Counted from the first letter of the stretch, positions 24,074-34,144 are shown. The stretch is DNA of 64,000 bases from Microthrixaceae bacterium (GCA_020637195.1 JACJWK010000016.1:1-64000); one strand, 5' to 3'. Numbers and translations are program-made. The notes: a model not told the origin generated them from the letters alone.

Positions 24074-25408
24074 ATGTCGCCCGCCGTCGCGCCCGACGAC
24101 CTGATCCTCGTGAGCGTCGACGACCACTGCGTCGAGCCGCCCGACCTGTTCCACGGTCGCCTGCCCGCCCGCTGGGCCGACCGGGCCCCCCGGGTCGAGC
24201 ACAAAGAGGACGGCACCGACGTCTGGGTCTTCGAGGGCCAGGAGATCCCCAACATCGGCCTGAACGCCGTCGCCGGCCGGCCGCCCGAGGAGTACGGCGT
24301 CGACCCGACCAGCTTCGACGAGATCCGCCCCGGCACCTACGACATCCACCGCCGGGTCGAGGACATGAACGCCGGCGGGGTCCTGGGCTCGATGAACTTC
24401 CCGTCGTTCCCCCAGTTCTGCGGCCAGGTCTTCACCAAGGCCGACGACCCCGAGCTGGGCCTCGCCGTGCTGCGGGCCTACAACGACTGGCACGTCGAGG
24501 ACTGGTGCGGCGCCTACCCGGGGCGCTTCATCCCCCTCGGCGTCCTGCCGTTCTGGGACCCCGAGCTGATGGCCGCCGAGGTCCGCCGCCTCGCCGCGAT
24601 GGGCTGCCACGCGGTCACCTTCTCGGAGAACCCCGAGAAGCTGGGCCAGCCCAGCTTCCACAACCCCCACTGGGACCCGTTCTGGCGGGCGTGCGCGGAC
24701 GAGGGCACGGTCATCTGCCTGCACCTGGGCTCGTCGTCCGAGGTGACCATCACCTCCCTCGAGGCGCCGATCACCACGATGATCACGCTCCAGCCGGTCG
24801 GGCTGCTCAACGCCGCCGCCGACCTGATGTGGTCCCGGGTGCCGCGCGAGTTCCCCGTCACCATCGCCCTGTCCGAGGGGGGCATCGGCTGGGTGCCCTA
24901 CCTGCTCGAGCGGGCCGACTACGTGTTCGAGCACCACCGCACGTGGACCGGCTCGGACTTCGGCGGCAAGCGCCCGAGCGACATCTTCCGCGAGCACTTC
25001 CTCGCCTGCTTCATCGACGACCCCACCGGCATCGCGCTGCGTGACCGCATCGGCGTCGAGAACATCTGCTGGGAGCACGACTACCCCCACAGCGACTCCA
25101 CCTGGCCCACGGCCCCGGAATCGCTGGCCAAGTCCCTCGACGGCGTGCCCAAGGCCGAGATCGACCTGATGACCCACGCCAACGCGTGTCGGGCCTTCCA
25201 GTTCGACCCGTTCGCCCACCGGCCCCCGGAGGCCTGCACGGCCGGCGCGCTGCGGGCCGAGGCCACCCACGTCGACGTCACCCCCCGGGCCTCGGGCAAG
25301 CCGTTCGACGCCCCGGCCGAGCCGGTGAGCCTGATGTCGCTGCTCGAGAAGGCCCAGAAGATCCTCGACGCCGCCAGCGGCTCGAAGCCCGCGCCGGCCG
25401 ACGGCTGA
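24074..25408 (+). CDS. Amidohydrolase-2 family metal-dependent hydrolase
   Basis: 444-residue TIM-barrel protein of the ACMSD-like amidohydrolase family. SVDDHCVEPPDLF supplies the first metal ligands (Asp-x-His form), EGTVICLHLGSSS a mid-barrel His, and WEHDYPHSDSTWP the closing Asp. The C-terminal tail (about 380-444) is extended and Pro/Ala-rich. ATG 24074 follows TACGAT by 8 nt. A paralogue follows after 60 bp, and the Rieske operon diverges upstream, an arrangement common in actinobacteria degrading or modifying isoprenoid or aromatic compounds. Substrate unknown; decarboxylase activity is as likely as hydrolase. Confidence 0.83.
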   Translation: MSPAVAPDDLILVSVDDHCVEPPDLFHGRLPARWADRAPRVEHKEDGTDVWVFEGQEIPNIGLNAVAGRPPEEYGVDPTSFDEIRPGTYDIHRRVEDMNAGGVLGSMNFPSFPQFCGQVFTKADDPELGLAVLRAYNDWHVEDWCGAYPGRFIPLGVLPFWDPELMAAEVRRLAAMGCHAVTFSENPEKLGQPSFHNPHWDPFWRACADEGTVICLHLGSSSEVTITSLEAPITTMITLQPVGLLNAAADLMWSRVPREFPVTIALSEGGIGWVPYLLERADYVFEHHRTWTGSDFGGKRPSDIFREHFLACFIDDPTGIALRDRIGVENICWEHDYPHSDSTWPTAPESLAKSLDGVPKAEIDLMTHANACRAFQFDPFAHRPPEACTAGALRAEATHVDVTPRASGKPFDAPAEPVSLMSLLEKAQKILDAASGSKPAPADG

Positions 25409-25468
25409 CCGCACCCCATCGACGCCCGTCCCGATCGACGCCCCTCCCCACCGACAAAGGAACCGACA

Positions 25469-26656
25469 ATGGCTGACCTGCAGTTCATGGACGCCGACGG
25501 CCACATCATCGAGCCGCCGCACGACCTGCCCAAGTTCGCTCCCAAGGGCTACGAGGACAAGGTCTTCCACGTCGAGACCGACGACGAGGGCAAGGACTGG
25601 GTGGTGGTCGGCGACCGCCGCATCGAGGCGGACGTGTTCGCGTTCGCCGCGGCGGGCGGCCTGCCCGCCGAGGAGCGCGAGGCGGCGCACCGGGGCGAGC
25701 TGCGGTACTCCGACATGCGCTCGGGCGGCTGGGACGCCCAGATGCGCATGGCCGACATGAGCTCGGACGACATCGAGCTCTCGGTCCTCTACCCGACGTT
25801 CCTGCTCTCGTTCCAGAGCCAGCACCCGCTCGACGTCGTGGTGGCGCAGTGCCAGGCGTACAACGACTGGCTGACCGAGCACGTGCGCGACAGCGACGGC
25901 CGCCTGCACGGCGTGGCCGTCCTGCCCCACCGCGACCCCGAGGCCGCCGCCGCCGAGATCGAGCGCGTCGGCAAGCGCCCCGAGATCGTCGGCGTGCAGG
26001 TGCGTCCCAACCCGGCGGTCGACTGGAAGCCGTTCATGGACGAGGTCTACGACCCCATCTGGCGGGCCGCGTCCGAGCACGGCCTGCCCGTCGGGCTGCA
26101 CCCGCTGATGTCGGCCGACCTGCCGGGCGCGGTGCAGGGCCTGCGCCTGCACCGGATGAAGACGTCGGAGATCCCCGTCCAGGAGGACGCCGACATCAAC
26201 GTCGACAACATCTTCTTCAGCCAGATGATCGGCAACCCCGTCGACATGATGTCGGCCATGACGTTCTTCCTCGCCGGCGGCGTGTGCAAGCGCTTCCCCG
26301 AGCTGAAGGTCGTGTTCCTCGAGACCAACGGCGGCTGGGTCGTGCCGTGGCTCGAGCGCATGGACCACCACTTCCACATGTACGGGTTCGACATCCCGTG
26401 GCTGGACAAGGACCCGTCCGAGTACTTCCGGCGCCAGTGCTGGATCTCGTTCGACGCCGACGAGTCCACCATCCCGTTCACCGCCGCCTCGGACTACGTC
26501 GGTGCCGATCGCATCGTCTGGGCCACCGACTACCCCCACCCCGACTCCAAGATCCCCGGCATCACGAAGGAGCTGGCCGACACGATCGCGCCGCTGCCCG
26601 AGGACCAGCAGCAGCTGATCGCGGGCGGCAACTGCCGGGCGCTCTACGGCATCTGA
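25469..26656 (+). CDS. Amidohydrolase-2 family metal-dependent hydrolase, second copy
   Basis: 395-residue TIM-barrel paralogue of the preceding gene. FMDADGHIIEPPHDLP holds the entry metal ligands, GLPVGLHPLM the barrel His, FLETNGGWVVPWLERM a conserved family strand, and WATDYPHPDSK the catalytic Asp. An AAAGGA ribosome site lies before ATG 25469. It is probably transcribed with the first copy. The NeuD-like gene begins 4 nt after its stop, tying it to the sugar locus by transcription but not obviously by function. Confidence 0.85.
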   Translation: MADLQFMDADGHIIEPPHDLPKFAPKGYEDKVFHVETDDEGKDWVVVGDRRIEADVFAFAAAGGLPAEEREAAHRGELRYSDMRSGGWDAQMRMADMSSDDIELSVLYPTFLLSFQSQHPLDVVVAQCQAYNDWLTEHVRDSDGRLHGVAVLPHRDPEAAAAEIERVGKRPEIVGVQVRPNPAVDWKPFMDEVYDPIWRAASEHGLPVGLHPLMSADLPGAVQGLRLHRMKTSEIPVQEDADINVDNIFFSQMIGNPVDMMSAMTFFLAGGVCKRFPELKVVFLETNGGWVVPWLERMDHHFHMYGFDIPWLDKDPSEYFRRQCWISFDADESTIPFTAASDYVGADRIVWATDYPHPDSKIPGITKELADTIAPLPEDQQQLIAGGNCRALYGI

Positions 26657-26660
26657 CGCG

Positions 26661-27291
26661 ATGGCCCCGCCGCGGGCCCTCGTCATCGTCGGGGCCGGCG
26701 GGCAGGGCCGGGAGGCGCTCGACACGGTCGAGGCCCTCAACGCCGTCACCCCGGTGTGGTCCTTCCTCGGCTTCCTCGCCGACGACGACCGCAGCGCGTC
26801 CCTGCTGGCGGACCGCGGTGAGCGGGTGCTCGGCCCGGTCGAGGAGCTCGAGCGCCTCGACGCCGACTACGTCATCGGGATCGGCGACGCCACCGTGCGA
26901 CGCGCCGTCGACGGTCGGGCCGCCGCCGATCGCCGGCCCGCCACGCTGGTGCACCCCACTGCGGTGCTCGGGAGCCAGGTCGAGCTGGGCGAGGCCTACG
27001 TGGGCGCGGTGCTCACCACCAACGTGTCGGTCGGGCGCCACACGATCGTCAACGTGGGCGCCACCCTGAGCCACGACGTGATGGTCGGCGACTTCGCCAC
27101 GGTGGGGCCTGGCAGCCACCTGGCCGGCAACGTCACGGTGGGCGACGGGGCCGACCTGGGCGTGGGCGTGGTGGCCCGCCCCGGGCGCCGATCAGGGCCG
27201 CCACGGTGGTGGGCGCGGGCGCGGTCGTGGTCGCCGACCTGCCGGCGGCATCGTCGCTGCCAGGGTCCCCGCCCGCCCGCTGCCCCGCTGA
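26661..27291 (+). pseudogene. NeuD-like sugar O-acetyltransferase, frame broken twice
   Basis: The N-terminal PglD/NeuD domain starts ALVIVGAGGQGREALDTVEAL. A left-handed beta-helix with hexapeptide repeats follows (HPTAVLGSQVELGEAYVGAVL, shown only in part). Such enzymes acetylate amino or hydroxyl groups of nucleotide or lipid-linked sugars. Reading breaks near 27186 (CGATC where CGGATC restores the frame to VVGAGAVVVADLP) and again near 27247 (GCGGCATC for GCGGGCATC, restoring IVAARVPARPLPR then TGA at 27289). Both are losses of one G from a run, so the gene may be intact in the organism. The start is 4 nt after the amidohydrolase stop. Confidence 0.75.
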
Positions 27292-27335
27292 CGCCCCGAT
27301 CGCCGGCCCTGTCGTTGGCGGCGGGAGGACTCTGC

Positions 27336-27341
27336 CAGAAT
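27336..27341 (+). promoter_or_regulatory. -10-like box CAGAAT, leaderless-type
   Basis: CAGAAT ends 6 nt (six G) before ATG 27348. It lacks the first T of the consensus, so the assignment is weak. Confidence 0.3.
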
Positions 27342-27347
27342 GGGGGG

Positions 27348-28288
27348 ATGCAGGCCCTGGTCACCGGCGCGGCCGGGTTCGTCGGCTCCACGCTGGTCGA
27401 CGCGCTGCTGGCCGGTGGGCACCAGGTGCGCGGGGTCGACGCCTTCGTGCCGTTCTACGACCCGGCCGACAAGCGGGCCAACCTCGCCGGCGCCCACCGC
27501 CGCCGGCTTCGAGCTCGTCGAGGCCGACCTCGCCGGGGCCGACCTCGTGGGCCTCCTCGACAGGGTGGACGTGGTGTTCCACCTGGCCGCGCAGGCCGGC
27601 GTGCGGCTCGTGGGCGGGGGCCTGCGGACTACCTGCACCACAACGTGCTCGCCACCCAGCGTGCTCGAGGCCTGCCGCGAGCGGCCGGTCGGCCGGGTCG
27701 TCTACGCATCCAGCTCGTCGGTGTACGGGCAGGCCACCCACTACCCGACCGCCGAGGCCGACCTGCCCGCGCCCCACAGCCCGTACGGCGTCACAAGCTG
27801 GCCGGCGAGCACCTCTGCAGCCTCTACGGCGCCAACCACGGGTGCCGACGGTGTCGCTGCGCTACTTCACGGTGTACGGCCCCCGCCAGCGCCCGGACAT
27901 GGCGCTGCACCGCCTCGTCGAGCACGGCCTGGCGGGCACCGCGTTCCCGCTCTACGGCGACGGCTCGCAGCGACGGAGCTGACCTTCGTGCAGGACGTCG
28001 TGGCGGCCACCGTGGCTGCGGCCACGGCCGACCTCGAGCCGGGCACGGTCGTCAACGTGGCCGGAGGTCTGACGTGGCCCTCGCCGAGCTGATCGACTCG
28101 TCGGCGCCCTGGTGGGCCGGCCGGTGGAGGTGGAGCGCCACGCGTCGCGCCTGGCGACGTGGCCTGCACGGTGGGGCCACGGAGCGGGCCTGGCGCTGCT
28201 CGGGTGGGAGCCGGCGGTCGGGCTGAGCGAGGGCGTGGCTGCGCAGGTGGACTGGCACCGCGAGCGCGCGGCCGCCGCCGCGCCGTGA
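27348..28288 (+). pseudogene. NAD-dependent nucleotide-sugar epimerase/dehydratase, many frame breaks
   Basis: Short-chain dehydrogenase of the extended epimerase type: VTGAAGFVGSTLVDALLAG (NAD loop), VVFHLAAQAGVR, YASSSSVYG (catalytic Ser), then Y-x3-K hidden by a break (PYGVT/KLAGEH), RYFTVYGPRQRPDMA and a C-terminal LLGWEPAVGL. The frame shifts near 27490, 27628, 27659, 27792, 27842, 27971, 28066, 28099, 28150, 28172 and 28192. With one base restored at each run the protein is full length, ending at TGA 28286. Probably a UDP-glucuronate or UDP-glucose type epimerase. GTGA overlap with the next gene. Confidence 0.75.
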
Positions 28289-29237
28289 GGGTCGTCGTCA
28301 CCGGTGGGGCCGGGTTCATCGGGGCCAACCTCGTCCGCCGCCTGCTGGCCGACGGCCACGCCGTCGTCGTGGTCGACGACCTCTCGACGGGCGACCGCGA
28401 CAACCTGGCCGGCGTGGAGGGCCCCCTCGAGCTGGTCGAGGGCACCGTGGTCGACCCGGCCCTGGTCGACGACGCCCTCGACGGCGCCGCTGCCGTCGTG
28501 CACCTGGCCGCCCGCCCCTCGGTGCCGCGCTCGCTCGACGACCCCGTCGCCACCCACGTGGCCAACGTCGACGGGACGCTCGCCGTGCTCGAGGGGGCCC
28601 GACGCGTGGCCCGCCGAGGCGCCCCGGCCCCGCACCTGGTCGTGGCCTCCTCCTCGTCGGTGTACGGGGCCAACCCGGTGCTGCCCAAGCACGAGGACCT
28701 CGTGCCCCAGCCGCGCAGCCCGTACGCGGCGTCCAAGCTGGCCGCCGAGGCCTACGCCCTCGCCTACCACCACGGCTTCGGCCTCGACGTGCTCGTGCTG
28801 CGCTTCTTCAACGTGTTCGGCCCCCTGGCAGCCGGCCGGCCACGACTACGCCGCGGTGGTGCCCGCCTTCATCGACGCGGCGCCTCGGGGCGCTCCGGTG
28901 ACCATCCACGGCGACGGCACCCAGTCGAGGACTTCACCTTCGTCGACACCGTCACCGCGGTGCTGGCCGACGGTCGCCCGGCGGGTCCACGACCCGGGGC
29001 CGGTCAACCTCGCCTGGGACCCGGAGCGACCTGCTCGACCTCCTCGGCCGGCTCGAGGCGCTCCTCGGGCGGCCGATCGAGCGCCGGCACGCACCGCCGC
29101 GGCGGGCGACGTCCCGCACTCGGCGGCCGATCCGTCGCGGCTGCGCCGGCTGTTCCCGCCGTCGAGCCTGTGGGTCTCGACGAGGCCTGGCCGCCACGCT
29201 GGAGTGGTGGCGAGGTCGCGGCGGCGCGGACCGGTGA
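28285..29237 (+). pseudogene. Second NAD-dependent sugar epimerase, frame broken
   Basis: Begins VRVVVTGGAGFIGANLVRRL with the GxxGxxG loop, then VVHLAARPSVPRS, VVASSSSVYGANPV, PYAASKLAAEAYAL (catalytic Tyr-x3-Lys) and VLRFFNVFGP, a GalE-like UDP-sugar 4-epimerase. The first 180 codons are uninterrupted. Breaks follow near 28830, 28926, 28972, 29022, 29101, 29159 and 29183. Reading across them gives AGHDYAAVVPAF and FTFVDTVTAVLAD, so the ancestral protein is complete. GTG 28285 overlaps the first epimerase stop; the stop overlaps the next GTG. Supplies an epimerised nucleotide sugar to the local transferases (inference). Confidence 0.75.
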
Positions 29238-30325
29238 GCGACCTGCGCGTCGTCGTGGACGCCACCGCCATCCGCCTCGGCGGGGGGCTCTCGTACGTGT
29301 CGCGCCAACTGCGCGGCGTCGAGCGGGTGGCCCCCGACCTCGACGTCACGGTGATGTCGCGCCGTGGAACGACGCCGCGCTGCGTGAGGCGCTGGCCCTC
29401 CCGGTCGTCGCGTCCGGGGTGCGCAGCACCCGGGGCCGGCTGGTGTACGAGCAGGTCAGGCTGCCCTGTCGGGTGACGGGGGTGCGGTGCTGCACTGCCC
29501 CGGGAACCTCGCGCCGATCCTGCCGGGCCTGGGTCATCGACCGTCGTCACCATCCAGAACCCGAACCTGTTCGGCGTGGGACAGGCCCTGCCCCACAACC
29601 GGGCGTGGTACCGGCGGCTGCGCATCCACGGCGCGCGGCGATCGGTCGAGCGCTCCACCCGGGTGGTGGCGGTGTCCGAGGCGATGATGGCGCAGGTGCG
29701 CGCCGACGTGCCCACCCTGGGTGAGCGGGGCGTCGTCGTCCAGAGCGGGCGCCCCGAGTGGGTCGACGGCGAGGAACCGCCCGTCGGCCTCCCCGTGTCG
29801 GGGCTCGACTACCTGCTCTCCCTCGCCAACGACGCGCCTCACAAGCGCCTCGACGACCTCGTCCTGGCCTGGGGCCGGGCCTTCGGCGACGCAGGGGCCG
29901 AGGCCCCGGCGCTCGTGTTCGTGGGCGACCTGCCCGCGGCCCGTTGCGCCGAGCAGCGCGCGCTCGTCCCGGCCGCCTGCGCGACCGCCTGCTCTACACC
30001 GGCCCGGTCGAGCGCCCCCAGGTGCTGCGCTGGCTCGTGGCCCACGCTGGCCATGGTGGCCACGTCCGCGCTGGAGGCCACCCCACACGCCCGCCGAGGC
30101 GGGCGCTTCGGGTGCCCGCTCGTGCTGTCGGACATCCCGCCCCATCGGGAGACGGCCACCGACCACCCGTTCGCCTACGTGCCGGTGGGCGCGGTCGACG
30201 CCCTCGCCGAGGTGCTCCCGCGGGTCGTCGTCGAGGGCGACCGCACGCCGTGGGAGTGGCCGCTGAGCTGGGACGACCACGCCCGGGAGCTGATCGGGGT
30301 GTGGGAGGCCGCCGCGGGCGGCTGA
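29234..30325 (+). pseudogene. GT4-family glycosyltransferase, frame broken
   Basis: Pieces of a GT-B transferase across frames: LRVVVDATAIRLGGGLSYV, then AVLHCPGNLAPILPGLG, TIQNPNLFG, a long clean stretch RRSVERSTRVVAVSEAMM to ALVFVGDLPAARCAEQRALVP, and LVLSDIPPHRETATDHPFAYV. The donor loop reads LLSLANDAPHKRLDDLV. Breaks lie near 29365, 29467, 29540, 29971, 30047 and 30083 and sum to zero, so the end frame equals the start frame. It converges with the phosphoglycosyl transferase 18 bp away. Probably functional in the real genome. Confidence 0.72.
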
Positions 30326-30343
30326 CCCCGGCTCGGCCCGTCC

Positions 30344-30934
30344 TCAGCCGCGGAACTCGTCGCGCGTGGCCCGGCCCTCCTGGCTCACGCCGGTGCCGCT
30401 CACGACCGCGAAGAGGGTGCGGCCGAGGACGGCCAGGTCCAGCGTGAACGAGCGGTGGTCGACGTACCACACGTCGAGGGCCAACTGCTCCTCCCACGAC
30501 AGGTCGTTGCGGCCCTGCACCTGGGCGAGGCCCGTGACCCCGGGCCGCACCTCGTGGCGGCGGCGCTGCTCAGCGGAGTAGCGGGGCAGGTAGGCCTCGA
30601 GCAGGGGCCGGGGCCCGACGAGCGACATGTCGCCCCGCAGCACGTTCCAGAGCGTCGGCAGCTCGTCGAGGCTGGTGCGGCGGAGCCACCGGCCGAGCCG
30701 GGTGAGCCGCTCGGCATCGGTGGCGAGGGCCTCCTCGCCGGGCCGGGGCGCCCGCATGGTGCGGAACTTGCAGAGGGTGAAGAGCGCCTCGTCCCGTCCG
30801 GGCCGCGTCTGGCGGAAGAGCACCGGTCGGCCCATCGTGAGGCGGATCGCGACCGCGATGGCCGCCATCGGCAGCGCGACCACGAGCAGCACCAGGGCGC
30901 TGACCACCACGTCGAGGGCGCGCTTGAGGGTCAT
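30344..30934 (-). CDS. Phosphoglycosyl transferase (PglC/WcaJ-type core)
   Basis: 196-residue monotopic transferase that starts glycan assembly by moving a sugar-1-phosphate to a polyprenyl phosphate. MTLKRALDVVVSALVLLVV is the re-entrant hydrophobic helix. FRQTRPGRDEALFTLCKFRTM, RRTSLDELPTLWNVL (Asp-Glu catalytic dyad) and LVGPRPLLEAYLPRYS are diagnostic, with HEVRPGVTGLAQVQGRN near the end. ATG 30934 overlaps the upstream transferase stop (ATGA). It is the one gene in the indel-rich block with an apparently clean frame. The size matches the short PglC form rather than the long WcaJ form. Confidence 0.88.
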   Translation of the reverse strand: MTLKRALDVVVSALVLLVVALPMAAIAVAIRLTMGRPVLFRQTRPGRDEALFTLCKFRTMRAPRPGEEALATDAERLTRLGRWLRRTSLDELPTLWNVLRGDMSLVGPRPLLEAYLPRYSAEQRRRHEVRPGVTGLAQVQGRNDLSWEEQLALDVWYVDHRSFTLDLAVLGRTLFAVVSGTGVSQEGRATRDEFRG

Positions 30935-32138
30935 CGGGCGCCCTGGGCCCGGCGGAGGGCGTGCTCGAGCCTGGCCGCCCGCGGCGCGACCGTGTACTGC
31001 GCCGGATGAGGCGCGACCCCGCTCGCCCATCGCGCCCGGTCGGCCGCCGGCGCCGCGAGCAGCGCCCGCAGGCCGTCGGCGATCGCCGGCGGCGACGGCC
31101 ATCCCCGCGCCGGCGTCGGTGACGAGGTCGCCGACGTCCCCGGGGACGTTCGTGAGGACGGGCAGGCCCGCCGCCAGGTAGTCGAACACCTTGTTGGGGC
31201 TCACCCCGAGGTGAACAGCCCGACGTCGGCGAGCACGTGCAGCCCCACGTCGGCGGCCCTGAGGGCGGCGGGCATCTCGGACTTGGGGCGGGCGTCCGCG
31301 AACACCACGTTGGTCAGCCCCTCACGACGGCACCGCTCGACGAGGCCGGCCTTCGAGGGGCCGTCGCCCACGAGGACCAGGCGCACCTCGGGGTGGTCGG
31401 TCGCGAGGTCGGCTGCGGCGTCGAGCGCGAGGTCGAGCCCGTTCGCGGGCCCGTGGGCCCCGGCGTACAGCACGAGGACCTCGTCGTCGGCGATGCCGAG
31501 CGCGGCGCGGGCGGCGTGACGATCGGGGAGGGGGTCGACCACGTCGGCACCGTTGGACACCAGGTGGACCCGGTCGGGGTCCGCCCCGCGCTCGACGAGG
31601 GCGGTGGCGACGCCGGGGGCGAGCACGACGACGGCGTCGGCACGGCCGAGCACCCACCCGGCCAGCGCCGCGAGGACCCGGTAGAGGCCCGATTCGGGCC
31701 GGAGCTGGCCCATCTCGACGAGCACCTCCGGCCACAGGTCCCGCACCTCGAGCACGAACGGCACCCGACGGAGCCGGGCCACGATCCAGGCCGCGAGGGG
31801 AGCGAGCAGGTGCGGGGTGGATCCCACGACCACCGTGGGGCGTCGCGTGAGCAGCCCGACGAGGGTGGCGGTGACGGCGTACGAGGCCCAGTTGAGGACC
31901 CGGGCCGCGCCGTTGCCGGCGTACGGCCACGTCCACACCGTGCGGTAGGCCGTGGAGGGTTAGGCAGTACGAGCGCTGCCGCAGGCGGGTGAGGTAGTTG
32001 CGGTCCGCGGCCAGGATCTCGCACGACCAGCCGGGGAGCGCGCCGTAGAGCTCGATGTGGCGGGTCCCTGCCCGGCTGGCCCCTCCGACGAGGCGAAGTG
32101 GTTCAGGACGAGCACCCGGTCGGCCGCGCCTGCGTCAT
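30931..32138 (-). pseudogene. WbuB-like GT4 glycosyltransferase, frame broken
   Basis: GT-B protein of the WbuB/WcaI group. Across frames it reads VLVLNHFASSEG, RHIELYGALPGWSCEILAADRN, AYRTVWTWPYAGNGAARVL, PFVLEVRDLWPEVLVEMGQL and VLYAGAHGPANGLDLALDA. A break at 31205 then separates GLFTSG from VSPNKVFDYLAAGLPVLTN. Further breaks lie near 31090, 31960, 32080 and 32115; each tested one is a missing G in a run. ATG 32138 overlaps the heparinase-like stop (ATGA) and its end overlaps the phosphoglycosyl transferase, so the three form one minus-strand unit. Likely adds an amino-deoxy sugar (family knowledge). Confidence 0.72.
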
Positions 32139-34144
32139 CGCAGCACCACCCGGGCCGCGGCGGCGCCGGGCCGGTCGGGATCGTGGCGCCGGAGGTCGAC
32201 CGCCCCGTCGCCCCACGCCACGGTCAGGGGCCGCTCCGAGATCGAGCAGGTCACCGTGGAGGCGGGCGTCGCCGAGCGCGGCGCGCCCGGTCTCGGCGGT
32301 GAGCGACCACGCCACCGGGCCTCCCAGGCGCCCGAGACGAGCACGCGGGCGGTCTCGACGGACCCGTAGGTGAGCTCCACGGCCCGTCGGCCAGGTCCAC
32401 CGGGCGCCCTCGGTGAGCAGGCCCCAGCGGCCGGGCCCCGCCCGCCGTGGTGAGCAGGCCCTCGCCCTCCCCGACGTGCCCGGTGCGAGGGGCAGCGTGA
32501 GCTCCACTCGGGGCCCGGCGGGCCCTCGACCCAGTCGGCCACCACGATGCCGCTGCCGTCGTCGGCCACGACGACGGCCCGCACGACGCGGCGTCGGGGC
32601 CGGAGGCGGCGGTACGCGTCGTGCGCCCCCCACAGCACCGTGGCGCCGGGGAGCTCGAGGGGCGGGCCGACGCGGCCCGTCGCGGTGTGTGCCCACCGGA
32701 ACGCCCGGTGGGGGACGAGCTGGTCCTCGCCCTCGAGCGTCACGACGGCGTGGGCCGCCGACGAGCGCAACAGCGAGCGGCTCTCGTCGCGCCCGTTGTA
32801 GTTGCCGGTGCCGGGGTCGCCCACGAGCCACTCGTCGCCGAGGCGGACCGCGACGGTGGTGTGGTCGGCGTGGCCGTGCCAGGGCCCGCCCCCGGCCTTG
32901 AGCCACACGACGAGGTCGCCCCGGGCGGCCCGGGCCAGCCCGCCCCCGATGCTGTGGCCGTCGCGCTGGGCGGGCTCGCCCGCGGCGGGCTCGCCCGGCG
33001 GCGCGTACCAGGCGAGCTCGTCGTGCTCGTCGCGCCAGGCGTCCGGGGCCCCGTCCCCGCAGAGGGCGAGCGCGAGCCGCGCGGAGCCGGCGAGGTCGAG
33101 CGGGTCGCCACACGCCGCGAGGGCCCGGCCCTCGTCCCAGTCGCCGTGGTGGGGCACGGGCCCCTCGTGCACGCCGAGCCGGTCGAGGAAGCGGGCGCTG
33201 CGGTGCAGGGCCGCGAGCACGGCGGGTGGGGCGTCGCCGAGCAGGGCCCGTCGGGCCAGCAGCTCGACCACGAACCGGTGGTAGGAGACCGAGTCCTCGA
33301 CCATGGATCCGTCGGGTCGCACCTCCCGGTCGAGCTGGGCCAACAGGAGGCGCTCTCCCACCCGGCCCCAGCGCTGGGCGGCGGGCTCGTCGGGGAACGC
33401 CCGGGACAGCGTCACGAGCCCGACGGCGTCGCCGAGCAGGTGGTTGTTGCGCATCGTGCTGACGGTGTACGGCAGCTCGAGCAGCAGGTGGTTGCCGCTG
33501 TGGAAGAGGTGCGCGTCGACCCCGGCCCGCACCTCGGGGGTGAGGTGGTGGCCGGCCCACGCGAGGATCTCGAGCCACGCCATCGCCCGCAGCGCCACCT
33601 CGAGGTTCGAGGCCCAGTGGACGCCCTGCTCGAGCGGGCTGTGCCGGAGCCAGCTGCGCAGGTGGGCGTCGAGGGTCGCGGCCCACCGGGGGTCGGGGTC
33701 GGCGGTGGCCAGGGCGCGGGCGAGCACGACGAGGTGGCGGTGGCGCCCCAGCTCCCAGACCCACTTGATGTCGGCGAGGCGCCCGGCCAGCCGGACGTCG
33801 ATCTGCCACCAGGGCTCCTCGGGCCAGCGCACCCCGGGCGCGGCGGGGTCGTACGACGCGTGCCAGTCGGGCTCGGGGCCGACCTCGACCCGGTACCCGA
33901 AGAGGGTGACCCGCCCGGCCGCGATGGCGGCGGCCTCGGCGCGGGCCCGGGCCGAGGCCGGTTCGCCGGGGGCGGGTAGCCGGTAGACGGGGCCCGAGAG
34001 GGCGTCGGGCGGCACCCGCCGGAGGGCGGCCTCGAACACGAGGCGGTGGCCGCCGAGGGACTTGGAGCCGTCGTAGGCGACCCGGAGGGGGGCACCGACC
34101 CCGAGGGCGCGCACGTCGCGCGCCGCCGCCCGCAGGCGGCTCAC
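32135..34144 (-). CDS. Heparinase II/III-like polysaccharide lyase family protein, C-terminal end disturbed
   Basis: About 669 residues. The alpha-toroid N-terminal part contains WASNLEVALRAMAWLEILAW, TVSTMRNNHLLGDAVGLV and EDSVSYHRFVVELL. The beta-sandwich part has GPWHGHADHTTVAV, GDPGTGNYN and RSSAAHAVVTLEG, all typical of heparinase II/III-like proteins found in capsule loci, where they may trim or modify uronic-acid glycan. From about 32510 to the stop the frame is damaged: VEGPPGPEWSS should read VEGPPGPRVELTLPLAPGT after restoring one C. GTG 34144 overlaps the DprE1 stop (GTGA). No signal peptide is evident. Confidence 0.8.
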   Translation of the reverse strand: MSRLRAAARDVRALGVGAPLRVAYDGSKSLGGHRLVFEAALRRVPPDALSGPVYRLPAPGEPASARARAEAAAIAAGRVTLFGYRVEVGPEPDWHASYDPAAPGVRWPEEPWWQIDVRLAGRLADIKWVWELGRHRHLVVLARALATADPDPRWAATLDAHLRSWLRHSPLEQGVHWASNLEVALRAMAWLEILAWAGHHLTPEVRAGVDAHLFHSGNHLLLELPYTVSTMRNNHLLGDAVGLVTLSRAFPDEPAAQRWGRVGERLLLAQLDREVRPDGSMVEDSVSYHRFVVELLARRALLGDAPPAVLAALHRSARFLDRLGVHEGPVPHHGDWDEGRALAACGDPLDLAGSARLALALCGDGAPDAWRDEHDELAWYAPPGEPAAGEPAQRDGHSIGGGLARAARGDLVVWLKAGGGPWHGHADHTTVAVRLGDEWLVGDPGTGNYNGRDESRSLLRSSAAHAVVTLEGEDQLVPHRAFRWAHTATGRVGPPLELPGATVLWGAHDAYRRLRPRRRVVRAVVVADDGSGIVVADWVEGPPGPEWSSRCPSHRARRGGRGPAHHGGRGPAAGACSPRAPGGPGRRAVELTYGSVETARVLVSGAWEARWRGRSPPRPGAPRSATPASTVTCSISERPLTVAWGDGAVDLRRHDPDRPGAAAARVVLR

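Larger units (their letters stand above)
27185..32520. other. Block of clustered homopolymer indels, probable consensus error
   Basis: Within this block the reading frame of the genes on both strands jumps at least 25 times while the encoded protein stays conserved across frames. Almost every jump is cured by adding one G or C to a run of two to five. Genes on both sides, including long ones, show none. This pattern fits uncorrected long-read or low-coverage sequence better than gene decay. Confidence 0.8.

Noticed and set aside
27185..32520. True pseudogenisation of the polysaccharide locus
   Set aside because: The breaks are almost all homopolymer losses, touch genes on both strands, leave protein conservation intact across frames and stop abruptly at the block edges. 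Decay would also show substitutions and premature stops in frame.
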